64,000 bases of DNA from Lyophyllum atratum (taxonomy: Eukaryota; Basidiomycota; Agaricomycetes; Agaricales; Lyophyllaceae). How positions within the stretch are numbered: the first letter of the stretch is position 1; the number at the start of each line of letters is the position of its first letter. Shown piece by piece: positions 52,101 through 62,192 of this stretch. The DNA lies in contig JACGCN010000001.1 of NCBI GenBank assembly GCA_014905825.1, positions 248,001 through 312,000 on the forward strand, given 5' to 3'. The notes below the pieces were generated by a model. That model did not search any database and was not told where the DNA came from. It worked only from the letters and a program-made list of their open reading frames with translations. The translations under genes and the position numbers were made by a program.

Positions 52101-55088
52101 CGGTGCCACTCTTTGTCTCCGTGGCAAGACGTCCAAGGAATGGCGCGCCGTGATGAAAACAGTGGACGTCGTAGTCGCGACTCCGTCAATGCTCGCCCCC
52201 CATGATCCTGCTGAGAATCCGAGGATCAAAGTAGTTGCCGTTGCTGGCGAACCTTGCCCCAAGGGTGGGCATCTTTTATACACTATCTAAATTTTCTTCG
52301 CTCACGTTCGATATTCGTAGCTCTCGCTGATAAGTGGGCTCAAACAGTATCATTCTACAACTGTTGCGGTCCCACTGAGGTTGGCCGAATCTTTGAATCT
52401 ACACATCGTCTCCTTGACTGATTTTATTGGCAGATCACGATTGTGAACACAATGCACTTACACTCCCCAGGCATTCAGCTTGGAATCGGTGGCCCAACTC
52501 CCAACAACACAGTCTACGTGTTGAATGAAAACATGAAGCCTGTCAAGGTTGGAGATATGGGTATCATGTGGGCTGGTGGAGCAGGTATCACTAGAGGATA
52601 CCTAAACCTGCCTGACAAGACGAGCGAAAAGTACCAGCGCGATCCTTTCCTGGACGATGGGTGGGTAGTTGTTGTTCGCATTTTTAATACGATGCTAACT
52701 CCTTCTCCTTAGCTCGTACATGTTCAACACTGGCGATCTAGGGTAAACTTGTGTTCATTCCAACAACCATGACCATCGCTGACATAACATCGTAGCCGTT
52801 GGCTCCCAGACGGAGATTTAGAGCACCTCGGCAGAGTCGACCATCAGGTCAAAGTCAAGGTGAGTTCAAGGATGGGCCTCATTCCTGTTCCGATGCTTAC
52901 CTTCAAAAGGGTTTCCGAGTGGAACTGGATGGCGTAGCAGCCGCTATGGAGGTATATCGCGATGTCCACCATCCCTTTATTCTCACTTACACCTGTTTTA
53001 TAGTCGACTGCTGGAGTCAAAGTAGCCACTGCCATTCTGATTGCCGGAGAGCTTTGGGGCTTCTTCTCGCCGAAGTCAGTGTCAGAGGAAGACGTCAAGG
53101 CTGCAACTTCCCGTGTTCAGCCTCATTACGCTGTACCGACTCATTATGTGGCCGTTGACAAGTTCCCAGAGACAGCGTAAGTTTTCAAGCATTCTGTGTC
53201 TTGGCTAAAACCTAATTAAGTTTCCACAGAAACGGCAAATCAGACAAGCGGGCTTTGGAAGCGCTAGCCCGGGAATCGATCCAAGCTAAAAAGGCGGTTG
53301 CGGCCCCTGAGCCTGCCATGGTTCAACATGCGACCGCGGTCAGCGAGAAACCTGCCTCACAAGAAAAGGATTTCAACAAGTCCACTGTTTCTGTTACAAC
53401 TATCGATTCTGCAAAGACCGTCACAGCTGCGGCTCCTACACCGGGCACGACCCTGGTCAGTCTTCCGCTGGAGAAGAAGATCGAGCCATCTGCCCTAGAG
53501 GGTCAGACGTCGATCTGGGCCGGTTACGAGCAAGACGTATTGCCCGATAAAACTGAAGGGCGGATTGTCCGCAACCTCCGCCACCAGATTTTCTACCTCT
53601 ATCGCCGCTTGTTCGGCATAGTATTCATCGTCAACCTCGGTCTGTTCATCTGGTATGCAGCTAAAGGCGCGAACGCTAAAGAAATCGGTCTGGTGGTTGT
53701 TGGAAATCTTTTTGGCGCTATCATGATGCGACAAGACTACGTCATCGATGCCTTCTTCGTCGTCTGCACGTCCCTTTCCAACACCTGGCCTCTTTGGATT
53801 CGCCGAATCGCTGCTCGAGTATATCACATCGGAGGGCTGCACTCGGGAGCTGGAGCTTCTGGCACTCTCTGGTTAATCCTTTTCTCTGTCCAAGCTACCA
53901 GGGAGGTTGTAGCCGGTGTTGGAGTGAGTTTCTTCTTGTATACGCATCGACGTTGGGACTAATATGGACCACGATAGACATCTGGAGCAACCTTGGCTAT
54001 CACCTACATCATTCTTACACTTCTGCTTATGATCCTGTTATTCGCCCATCCCACCCTACGCAGGAAATTCCACGACAGCTTTGAAGTAGTTCACCGTTTC
54101 CTTGGATGGAGTGCTACGGGGCTTGTCTGGATTCAGGTTGGTGGCCCTAATCCAATATTTGTGCAAGAGTGTGCTAATAGTCTGCATAAGATCGTTCTTC
54201 TCACCAATGATTATCGTGGCGCAGTGCCTCTCCACACCGCTTTGCTTCACTCCGCTCCTCTCTGGCTCATCGCCGTTGCAACTCGTAAGTTCCTAAGCTA
54301 ACGTTAACATTCGTCTATTCACATATCATGTGCAGTTTCATTGGCTCTTCCCTGGATGAGACTAAAGAAGGTACCTGTGCGCTGCGAGAAGCTTTCGAAT
54401 CACGCTGTGCGGATGTATTTCGACTATGGTACGCCTGCTCTCAATATTTCAGAAGCCTTTTCTGACACTTTCAAAGCCACCCCTGGGTCAGGAAGCTTTG
54501 TCCGGTTATCAGACTCTCCTATGTCGGAATGGCACGGTTTTGCTACCATGCCCGAGCCTGGTAAAAGGGGATTCTCGCTGGTGGTCAGCAGAGCTGGAGA
54601 CTGGACAACCAAGATGATCGCAAAGCCCCCGACACACATCTGGAAACGTGGAATCCCGACGTACGGTGTCATGAAAATTGCGCCTTTGTTCCGTCGCCTG
54701 GTCGTCGTCGCCACCGGTTCGGGAATCGGCCCTTGCACCGCAGCCATTTTGGAGAAGAGAATTCCCATCCGTGTTCTTTGGACAGCTCCTAATGTCCGAG
54801 AGACATTCGGGGACAAACTTGTTGACACAATTCTGGAGGCAAATCCCGATTCCGTCATCTATAGTACGCTACTCTCTTCTTCCTTCGTCTGTCAGTTCAC
54901 TCAGCGGGTGTTGCACAGATACTCGTCAGCACGGCAAACCTGATATGGTCAAACTGACATATCGCCTGGTGAAAGAGTTCAATGCCGAAGCAGTGGTCAT
55001 CATCTCCAACCAGACATTGACTGAGAAAGTCGTGTACGGGATGATGAGCAGAGGTATCCCCGCGTTCGGCGCCATCTGGGACTCATAG
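49178..55088 (+). CDS. Double-adenylation TmpL-like membrane flavoprotein (copy B)
   Basis: Paralogue of the 37867 gene with the same order: adenylation module 1, adenylation module 2, Ala/Thr-rich linker, TmpA-like membrane and FAD/NAD(P) half. Twenty-five exons join in phase to 1,549 residues. All core motifs are intact in both modules ([47 protein letters not shown]) and TGSGIGPC closes the reductase half. The first exon has the same length as in copy A (565 bases). Two introns between VKVK and GFR (50824-50878, 52860-52909) are absent from both modules of copy A. Module 2 has GPGIRVSQ where the other three modules have GHG(V)(K/R)VSQ. The TmpA-like half is almost identical to copy A, introns included, unlike the adenylation half. 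Start ATG 49178 (ACCATGG) aligns with copy A's start. Confidence 0.9.
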
Positions 55089-55329
55089 ATCCCAGATGAA
55101 ATATCAGTACTAATCACGTTGTAACAACGCAAGCATATTTCACTTTCCTTTTCCGAACCATTAGTAGAGCTTCACAATCATCCACATCTATACTTTATCT
55201 CTTCTTATTATCTATCCGAGGGTCCCTGGCTAGTACAGTGTAGTAATTAACAGAATGAGTCGTGACTATCTGGACTCCTGAATCAATACAAGTGTTTTTA
55301 TCTCATCCTTTTGGTCCATACAACTCAAC
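55089..55329. other. Short intergenic spacer
   Basis: A/T-rich 3' flank of fusion copy B running into the dynactin p27 leader. No features. Confidence 0.4.
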
Positions 55330-56170
55330 ATGAGCAAATACAACAGACGCGCTTCAAGCCCTTTGTCGGCACCCATCCAAGAAGATGCATTCAACGCGCT
55401 CCTGAGCACCGAGCTCACATGCCATAGTAATGGCCCCAATGTAAAGTTTCTTCAGAACGTGTTCCTTCTGTAAGCTCACAAGAATTCTTCCAGACGCGAC
55501 AAGTACACAATCCATTCGAAGGCAGTTGTTTGCCAAGACGTTGAGCTCAAGGGCGATATCACGATTGGCTCAGGTCTTAATGCTAGTAATTTCTTCCCGA
55601 GCGGTCCTGATAGCGATTTTAGGAACCATCGTCCACCCAAAGGCAACTATATTTGCTATTGCGGGGCCAATCGTCATCGGCAGCGGCTGCATCATTGAGG
55701 AAGGAGCTATTATTGTCAACAGGTGTGTGGTCTTGCGTTTGGAATTTATTATGGTGGAATATATCATTGTCCAGGAGAAAGGAGGTTATGCGCATTGGTG
55801 ATGATAACCTCTTCGAAATTGGATGTCGTGCGTCTACCACTTATGATATGCATAACTTTAAACACTCATAGCATCCGCAGGAATCGAATCACCAACAGTC
55901 GGTGATTCGAACACGATATCGACGCGCTCACGCGTCCACCACACCGTCCGAATAGCGTCCTTTTGTGTCGTTGGTGCAGGTTGTCTCCTGGTTCCAACCG
56001 AAGATGAAGTTTTGGATGATTACACCGTCATTTACGGACCGGCAGCTGAGAGGAGAACGTGGAGTGGTAGAGGGAAGGTCCAGGAGATGGACTTGAGGAG
56101 AAAGCATGCAGAATACCTCAGAGAGATGCTGCCCAAATTCAACCGGCTGAGGCGCGGGGATGGCACGTAG
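55330..56170 (+). CDS. Dynactin subunit 6 (p27)
   Basis: Left-handed beta-helix subunit of the dynactin pointed-end complex, which helps dynein carry nuclei and vesicles. Exons 55483-55573, 55623-55722, 55775-55827 and 55881-56170 are secure; a first exon at 55330-55440 is the best guess. Hexapeptide repeats and family blocks: KYTIHSKAVVCQDVELKGDI, TIVHPKATIF, AGPIVIGSGCIIEE, RKEVMRIGDDNLFEIGC, ESPTVGDSNTIS, FCVVGAGCLLVP, YTVIYGPAAERRTWSGRG and a C-terminal helix HAEYLREMLPKFNRLRR. Length, about 218 residues, is near normal. The 37 residues from exon 1 are not conserved-looking, so the true start may differ. It is a conserved housekeeping gene wedged between two members of the TmpL/TmpA family. 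Confidence 0.88.
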
Positions 56171-57557
56171 CCTTGTGGCCTAGGTGTCTCTTCACCATTT
56201 TTCTTCCATTCGTATGTTTGGATCGACTCTTCGAGACAGGACTGGGCCCTTCTTGACTTTGACTGGGTAATCGGACTTGCGCGAGGGTTGTTTGATTGCC
56301 CCGCTCACCGAGCCCTGAACCCAGACCTCCTTATGCCGTATGGCGGGAACCCCCAATGGCAACAGCTACAGCCCTCACTGTCTCAGCATAGGGCGAATAT
56401 CCCGCGATCTTTTTTGCTTCGGACGTATCATAGCGGCTACCAGATACCCATTCTACATGAATTAAGAATTCACCCACGTTCCATACAAACACTGCTTTGT
56501 CGATTTCGATTAGATTTCGATGGCGCTTGCTCGGTCGGCATATTGTCAGTGAAGCTCGTCGTTCTTGACGCGAAAACCTAGCCGCACGTCTCGCTAACCT
56601 GATCTCTGCAAGAGCTCGCCTAGATCACTCCAGAACGTTTCTTTAGATGAGAGAACGCAAAATGGCGAACCTGCAGATCTAGATCTGAAAGGAAGATAGT
56701 CCTGACATGGTTTTCTCCAGTTAGCGCATCAGACAAGTAAATCGTTGGATTCCATAGCCCGCATTCCCTTGGAGGGGCAAGTCAATGGCACCGTGACGTC
56801 GGCGGGCGTATGGCAAAGATTAGATATGGCACGACACAAGTGCAAACATCATCGGCAGAGCATTGACGTTAGTAACGCTCGCCGACATCATCTCCGGGCC
56901 CTGTCTGTTGGAAACAAGGTAACGGGCAGGTAGGTGGGGCTTCCGCTCTTATTTTTGCTTGAGGTCAGTGGTTTTTGCAGCGTCTTCAAATCACGATGAA
57001 GTATCTCAGTTGACATCGTTCTATGTTCTCTTCCAGAGGTTCCTATATACATTGCCCGACATTGCAAACTGGTGAACAGGTTCCTAACTTCTTAGGTACC
57101 ATGACGCACCGCTCCGGCGGAATTTGGGCTGTAACTTGACAAGCTGATATCTTGACATCGAGTAATCCATCTAACCTGCGTTTAAATCACCCAGACTGAC
57201 CTCATTTAGATCTTAGTCCCGTATCTGATCCGTGCGCATGTCAAGGACTTGCTCGTTTCTTGCCCTAAGCGCACAGTCTAAGGCGCGGAACAGAGGTGCC
57301 TGGGTATCAGACCTCGCTATGATCTAAGCATGACGTGCCATGGAGTTTCAGGATACTCCCTTGGCGAAGCCACTTTGGCTGTCCGGCTGTTCTGGACCTC
57401 CAGAGCAACCGTTGATTATTGCGCTCCGCTCATGGCAGTCATCCACATCTTGAAGCCATAAAGTGGTCAAAGCAGCTCCGGCGCTAAATAAACCAATCCC
57501 CCACAGACATGGCTCAACCTCAGAGCACACAAAATCCTTTCAAGGTCGGTGTCCCAG
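56171..57557. other. Intergenic region, 1.4 kb
   Basis: Upstream of the solo TmpA-like gene. I looked for decayed adenylation-domain sequence that would show the solo gene to be a truncated fusion and saw none. Short frames here have no family features. Confidence 0.45.
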
Positions 57558-59318
57558 ATGGCAAGCGTCATCCTTGGTCTAACAGTGTTCCAGGACCCCA
57601 GTATCAAGGATGAGAAGGGTACTATCAATCCACCCACCAGCAATGCACCAATGTCGATACCATCCCGCAATGCCACGCTGGTTAACATTCCGCTCGAAAA
57701 GCAGGTTGAACCCTCCGCCCTCGAAGGCCAGACTTCCATCTGGGCTGGGTACGAGCAGGACGTCCTCCCTCCGAAAGAGCATTCACGATGGCTGCGAAAT
57801 CTCCGGCATCAGATATTCTACCTCTACCGACGCCTGTTTGGTATCGTCTTCGTAATTAATCTAGGGATCTTGATCTCTGTTGCAGCCAACTTCAAAAACG
57901 TCAATGCAGCATACATCGGGAAGATTGTGGTCGGAAATCTTTTTGGGGCCATCATGATGCGGCAAGACTACGTTATCGATGCCTTCTTCGTTGTTTGCAC
58001 CTCCATTCCTCCAAGCTGGCCTCTTTGGATTCGCAGAATTGCCGCACGAGTATACCACATCGGCGGCTTGCATTCGGGAGCCGGAGCGTCGGGCACCATG
58101 TGGCTTATCTTGTTTGCGGTCAAGGCCACTATAGAAGTGGCGCAGGGACACGGGGTAAGCTCAAAGAAAGCTTAGAAACGAAGGCAACTAAGCATCTAAT
58201 ATAACAGACTTCCGGTTCAACACTGGTCGTGACCTATGTCATCCTCATCCTCCTACTCATGATTCTCATCTTCGCACACCCTCGGCTACGCCAAAAGTTC
58301 CATGATAGCTTCGAAGCCACACATCGTTTCCTCGGATGGAGTGCCACCGGTCTTGTATGGATTCAGGTCAGGCAACCATCTGTTTAGTCCTGGCGGCCTT
58401 ACTAACGCCCCTACCAGATCGTCCTTCTGACCAACGACTATCGCGGAGAGCAAAGCCTGAATAATGCGTTACTACATTCTGCGCCCCTCTGGTTGATCTT
58501 CGTGGCGACTCGTGAGTACCTAATACGTCGGCATGCACCGTATGCTGATCCTATATTGCCCAGTTTCCTTGATACTTCCTTGGATTAGGCTGAAGAAAGT
58601 ACCTGTACGTTGCGAAAAGCTCTCGAATCACGCTGTACGGATGTACTTCGACTACGGTACGCCTGCTCTTGGGCAGTCTTCCAGGATCATTTCTCACGCC
58701 ATCGAACAGCCACGCCTGGCTCAGGAAGCTTTGTCCGCTTATCCGACGCTCCCCTCACAGAATGGCACGGTTTCGCCACCATGCCCGAGCCTGGTAAAAC
58801 TGGCTTCTCCCTGGTTGTTAGCAGAGCTGGAGACTGGACGACAAAGATGATTGCGAAGCCACCAACACACATATGGAAACGCGGAATTCCGACGTACGGA
58901 GTGATGAAAATCGCGCCGATGTTCCGCAGGCTCGTCGTCGTTGCGACTGGCTCAGGAATTGGGCCTTGTACAGCGGCCATTATGGAGAAAAAAATTCCCA
59001 TGCTTGTCCTCTGGACGGCTCCTAATGTTCGGGAGACGTTCGGCGACAAGCTTGTCGATTCCATTATCGAGGCCAATCCCGACGCAGTCATATATAGTCC
59101 GTGTCCTTGCTTGATCTTTCAGACTCATCGCCTGATCTTGCTTTTCAGATACTCGACAGCATGGAAAACCTGACATGGTCAAGCTCACGTATCGCCTGGT
59201 GAAAGAGTTCAATGCTGAAGCAGTGGTCATCATCTCCAACCAGACCCTGACCGAAAAGGTCGTGTACGGAATGATGAGCCGAGGCATTCCTGCGTTCGGC
59301 GCCATCTGGGATTCATAA
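57558..59318 (+). CDS. TmpA-like membrane flavoprotein (solo copy C)
   Basis: Third paralogue, without adenylation domains. Six exons (57558-58154, 58208-58366, 58418-58511, 58564-58656, 58710-59096, 59149-59318) give 499 residues. It starts with a short linker, then [18 protein letters not shown], six or seven hydrophobic segments, [21 protein letters not shown], the FAD-type [10 protein letters not shown] block and the NAD(P) loop ATGSGIGPC. From exon 2 on, exon lengths (159, 94, 93, 387, 170) equal those of copies A and B, but intron sequences do not match. This is the layout of Aspergillus nidulans TmpA, a membrane flavoprotein affecting conidiation. ATG 57509 upstream would need an extra intron of about 40 bases and a different N-terminus; 57558 is the simpler start. 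Confidence 0.88.
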
Positions 59319-59598
59319 TGCAGAATTAAAAGAGGAGATGAAAGTTACGATGGGTGGAGACCTGGTAGCGATACTCGGGTAAGAGATGTCATAGATGACC
59401 TTTGGACGATTAAGTAGAAATTCAGTCATAATAAATGTATACCTATTTCGTTTTATCAAGATAAAACGCGTCATTTACATCGTGTCTGCATTAGGATGCG
59501 GCGTTATTTGTGCCTGATTGCCAGCGACGTCCTTCGAAAAGTTTGCAACTCTCGTAGTCAACTCGTCCTTGCACCAATTCTCGTTGGAGTCTTTTACC
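59319..59598. other. Intergenic spacer
   Basis: 280 bases between copy C and the Tim17-like gene. A small imperfect palindrome (TTTTATCAAGATAAAA) lies at about 59453-59468; it may form a short hairpin in the 3' end of copy C. Confidence 0.35.
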
Positions 59599-60468
59599 AT
59601 GGAAGAGTCGGCCCCCAATACGGTCGTTCAAGGGACTTTAATTACATGCAAGTCCGTCTTCTACAGTTTGCTTGAGCACCCGAAGCGTGACTGACCGACC
59701 ACTTTCCCCAGCCGGAGTTTGTGCATTCGTTTCAGGACTATACGGAATTTCTAGGCGAAGTCCTCATTACGGACTATTGGCAACTGCAGCCGCAGTGAAT
59801 AGCGGAGTCACTGCTGTTACATTCTTCAGTGCGCTCTCGTCTGAGATGCCGGGCAAGTGCCATGTCACTAATCACAACGTCGTCTAGGTCTTCGGGAATT
59901 CGTCATTAGCCCCCTTCTGGTTCATACACTCTCTTGGCCGCAGTACACACGGAGAAGGGCCGACCTTGGTATTAGCAAACCATCTGATGCGCGCCTGGAG
60001 CCGCCAACATGGTCGGACTTGCGGACACATAAAACGCTGGAGACGGGGATAAGTGGGGCTCTGACTGGTGGAATATTACGGGGATGGAAATGTGCGTTGC
60101 GTGCTTGAAGACCTCAGATCCTTATCTTACCGAATTCTTTTTTTGCAGCCGGTCCACGGGCTATACTACCTGGTGCACTGACGATTGGGGCGCTCTGCAC
60201 ACTCTTACAGTTGGCATACAATGAAGCGAGCATTACAAGACTGAGATACGTTTCCGGGTTGAACGTGTCAACGCCCGCGACGCCCGCAGCACCGCCTTCC
60301 AAACCTCTGTTTGAACGGTTCTTGACCCTGTTTGGGGTACAACCAGTCACCGACGAGCAGTATGTTGAGAAGATGAAAAAGACGAGAGACGGACATCTGA
60401 AGCGGATAGCGGAACTGGAACAACAGCTTGCGTTGGAAAATACCAAAGAGGACACTAATACATCCTAA
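59599..60468 (+). CDS. Tim17/22/23-like small membrane protein
   Basis: Four exons (59599-59647, 59712-59828, 59888-60091, 60149-60468) give 229 residues. Four Gly/Ala-rich hydrophobic segments are visible: GVCAFVSGLYG, GLLATAAAVNSGVTAVTFFS, TGISGALTGGILRGW and AILPGALTIGALCTLLQLAY, the small-residue helix packing typical of the Tim17/22/23 superfamily. The C-terminus is a Lys/Glu-rich coiled-coil-like helix (EKMKKTRDGHLKRIAELEQQ). I assign the superfamily only by pattern; a mitochondrial or peroxisomal role is inference. The first intron (59648-59711) needs a GC donor (GCAAGT) to keep frame. The gene is convergent with the WD40 gene, 57 bases between stops. Confidence 0.65.
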
Positions 60469-60525
60469 CGATGTTATTATATCATGCTTTGTTCTGGGTG
60501 GATGGTACACTATGTGGCGCATAAT

Positions 60526-61955
60526 TCACGTCGTTGTCCTGTTTTCTTGTTTCCATAGTTCGAAAACCCCATTTCCATCAGCAGTAAGCCCGCCCACCAC
60601 GACTGTCTTGTCACCGACTACGAGGGCATTGACCTTCTTGACGCTCTGCGCTTCTTGTTGCCAGACTTTATCCAAGACGATGCTGCCCTCGTCTTCGTCA
60701 TAAGTAACCTCGTACCGAATCATCACCCCCAGCAAGGTCGAGACAGTCAGCATTGCGGACTCATCAAAAACCCTGGTATACAGGTATGAGGAGAGGTGTT
60801 GAGCAAAAGATATGGAGGCGTACAGGGCAACGATTGGACCTTCAGCGATTTTGATAATAAGTTCTTCTTCCTCGTCAAGGCCTTCCCATTTCTTGCTCCG
60901 TTTCTTTTTACCACCCCTGGGTTTCGCTGGCTTGTAGCCTCCACAGCCTATTAATAATCGACCGTCAGCGGTCCCCGCCGCTATGATGCCTGTTGAGGAT
61001 ATCGCAGTCGACATGACAAAAGGCGGAGATAGTGCCATCCCACCCGCGACCGTGTACGAAGCTGGAAGGTTGAATTATAGCATGAATCGAATTAGGTTTA
61101 GCTAAGATGGAGGCTACTCACGAATTTTACGTGTGGACAGGAGCTTCCCCTCATGGAAGTCATAATGCCGGAGTGCAGTATCATACCCACCGCTCACGAT
61201 TTCTCGTGGCCGGTCAGGAATGAACTTCACGGAGCCGCACACCTGGGCGCCGAAAACTTGTTAGAAGACGATATTGGACAAGTGTAGTTATATCTTACAC
61301 TCTCGTGTTTCGATTTCATCCTCGACACGACCTTTGTAGAGATATCCACCACTCCAGCGACGCCCGAGTCCATACTGAATGCAAGGTGCGTTTTATTGGA
61401 ATTAAGCGCCAGCTGACTGATTCCGCTCAGTTTCTCGACGCAGTATACAGCGTAGATCTCGCACCTCGTTTAGAACGTCGGCTTCCTGGTTCGCATTGCT
61501 GAGATCGATGACAGAAAGCGCGTCGTCCGCGGTCTGAATCATCTTTGGGGAGTCCATCTGGAATTGTAGAATCTGTGCAAGGATTGTATATATATTAGAG
61601 AAGGTAGCATTTGAGATTGTAGTACCCAAACGTACGCGACTTCCGGAAGCTACCCAGGCATCTCGGAGCTCCGATCCAGGTCTCTTCACGCAAAGTATGG
61701 AGGAGACTTCTGCGCCTAGTGCGCGCACTGCCTTGATTACCTTGAAGGATGACAAGTCATACACGCGAATGGAGCCGTCGTCTGCGCGGATTCATCAACT
61801 TGCGGCCGAACGGTGGTCGACTTCGACTGACCTGAACCTGCGTACAGATGCCCAGCATGGCCGAACGCAAGAGACGAGATGTGTGCAGGAGTCTTTAGAG
61901 TGCGTTGAATGGAATACCATTCGTTTGGCTCGAACGGCTCCGAAGTGTGGACCAT
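60526..61955 (-). CDS. WD40-repeat protein (WDR53-like)
   Basis: Six exons (complement 61832-61955, 61636-61781, 61465-61572, 61299-61412, 61122-61242, 60526-61061) give 382 residues. Beta-propeller repeats are seen in HISSLAFGHAGHLYAGSDDG with IRVYDL, LAFSMDSGVAGVVD, VKFIPDRPREIVSGGYDTAL with RHYDF, and later VNALVVGDKTVVVGGLTADG ending FELWKQ. A Lys/Arg-rich loop (GGKKKRSKKWEG) interrupts the last third. Architecture is nearest to WDR53-type single propellers, some of which act as cullin-4 substrate receptors; that role is inferred. ATG 61955 has a good context (ACCATGG); ATG 61997 would add 14 residues. Confidence 0.82.
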
Positions 61956-62192
61956 GGTGGGTGTCTGGAAGAAACTCTGGGAGCGCGTTTTCGTCATGTA
62001 ACCTTTCCAAATTTTGACATGCTAAATCTAATATATTCTTTGCTTTACTTCTCTTTACTTCTTCTACAACCAGGCGTCCGTACTACCGAGAAACCCTCCC
62101 CCAAGGAAACAGCAGAGCATTTAGAGTTCCGTGCCCAACCTGGAAAAAAAGAGAGAGCGAGCGCAAAATATATCAATAATCCATCCGCAACC

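Noticed and set aside
37867..55088. Reading the fusions as classical non-ribosomal peptide synthetases
   Set aside because: No carrier-protein GGxS site, condensation or thioesterase domain was found; the genes end in a membrane flavoprotein half. No tailoring enzymes, transporter or regulator sit beside them.
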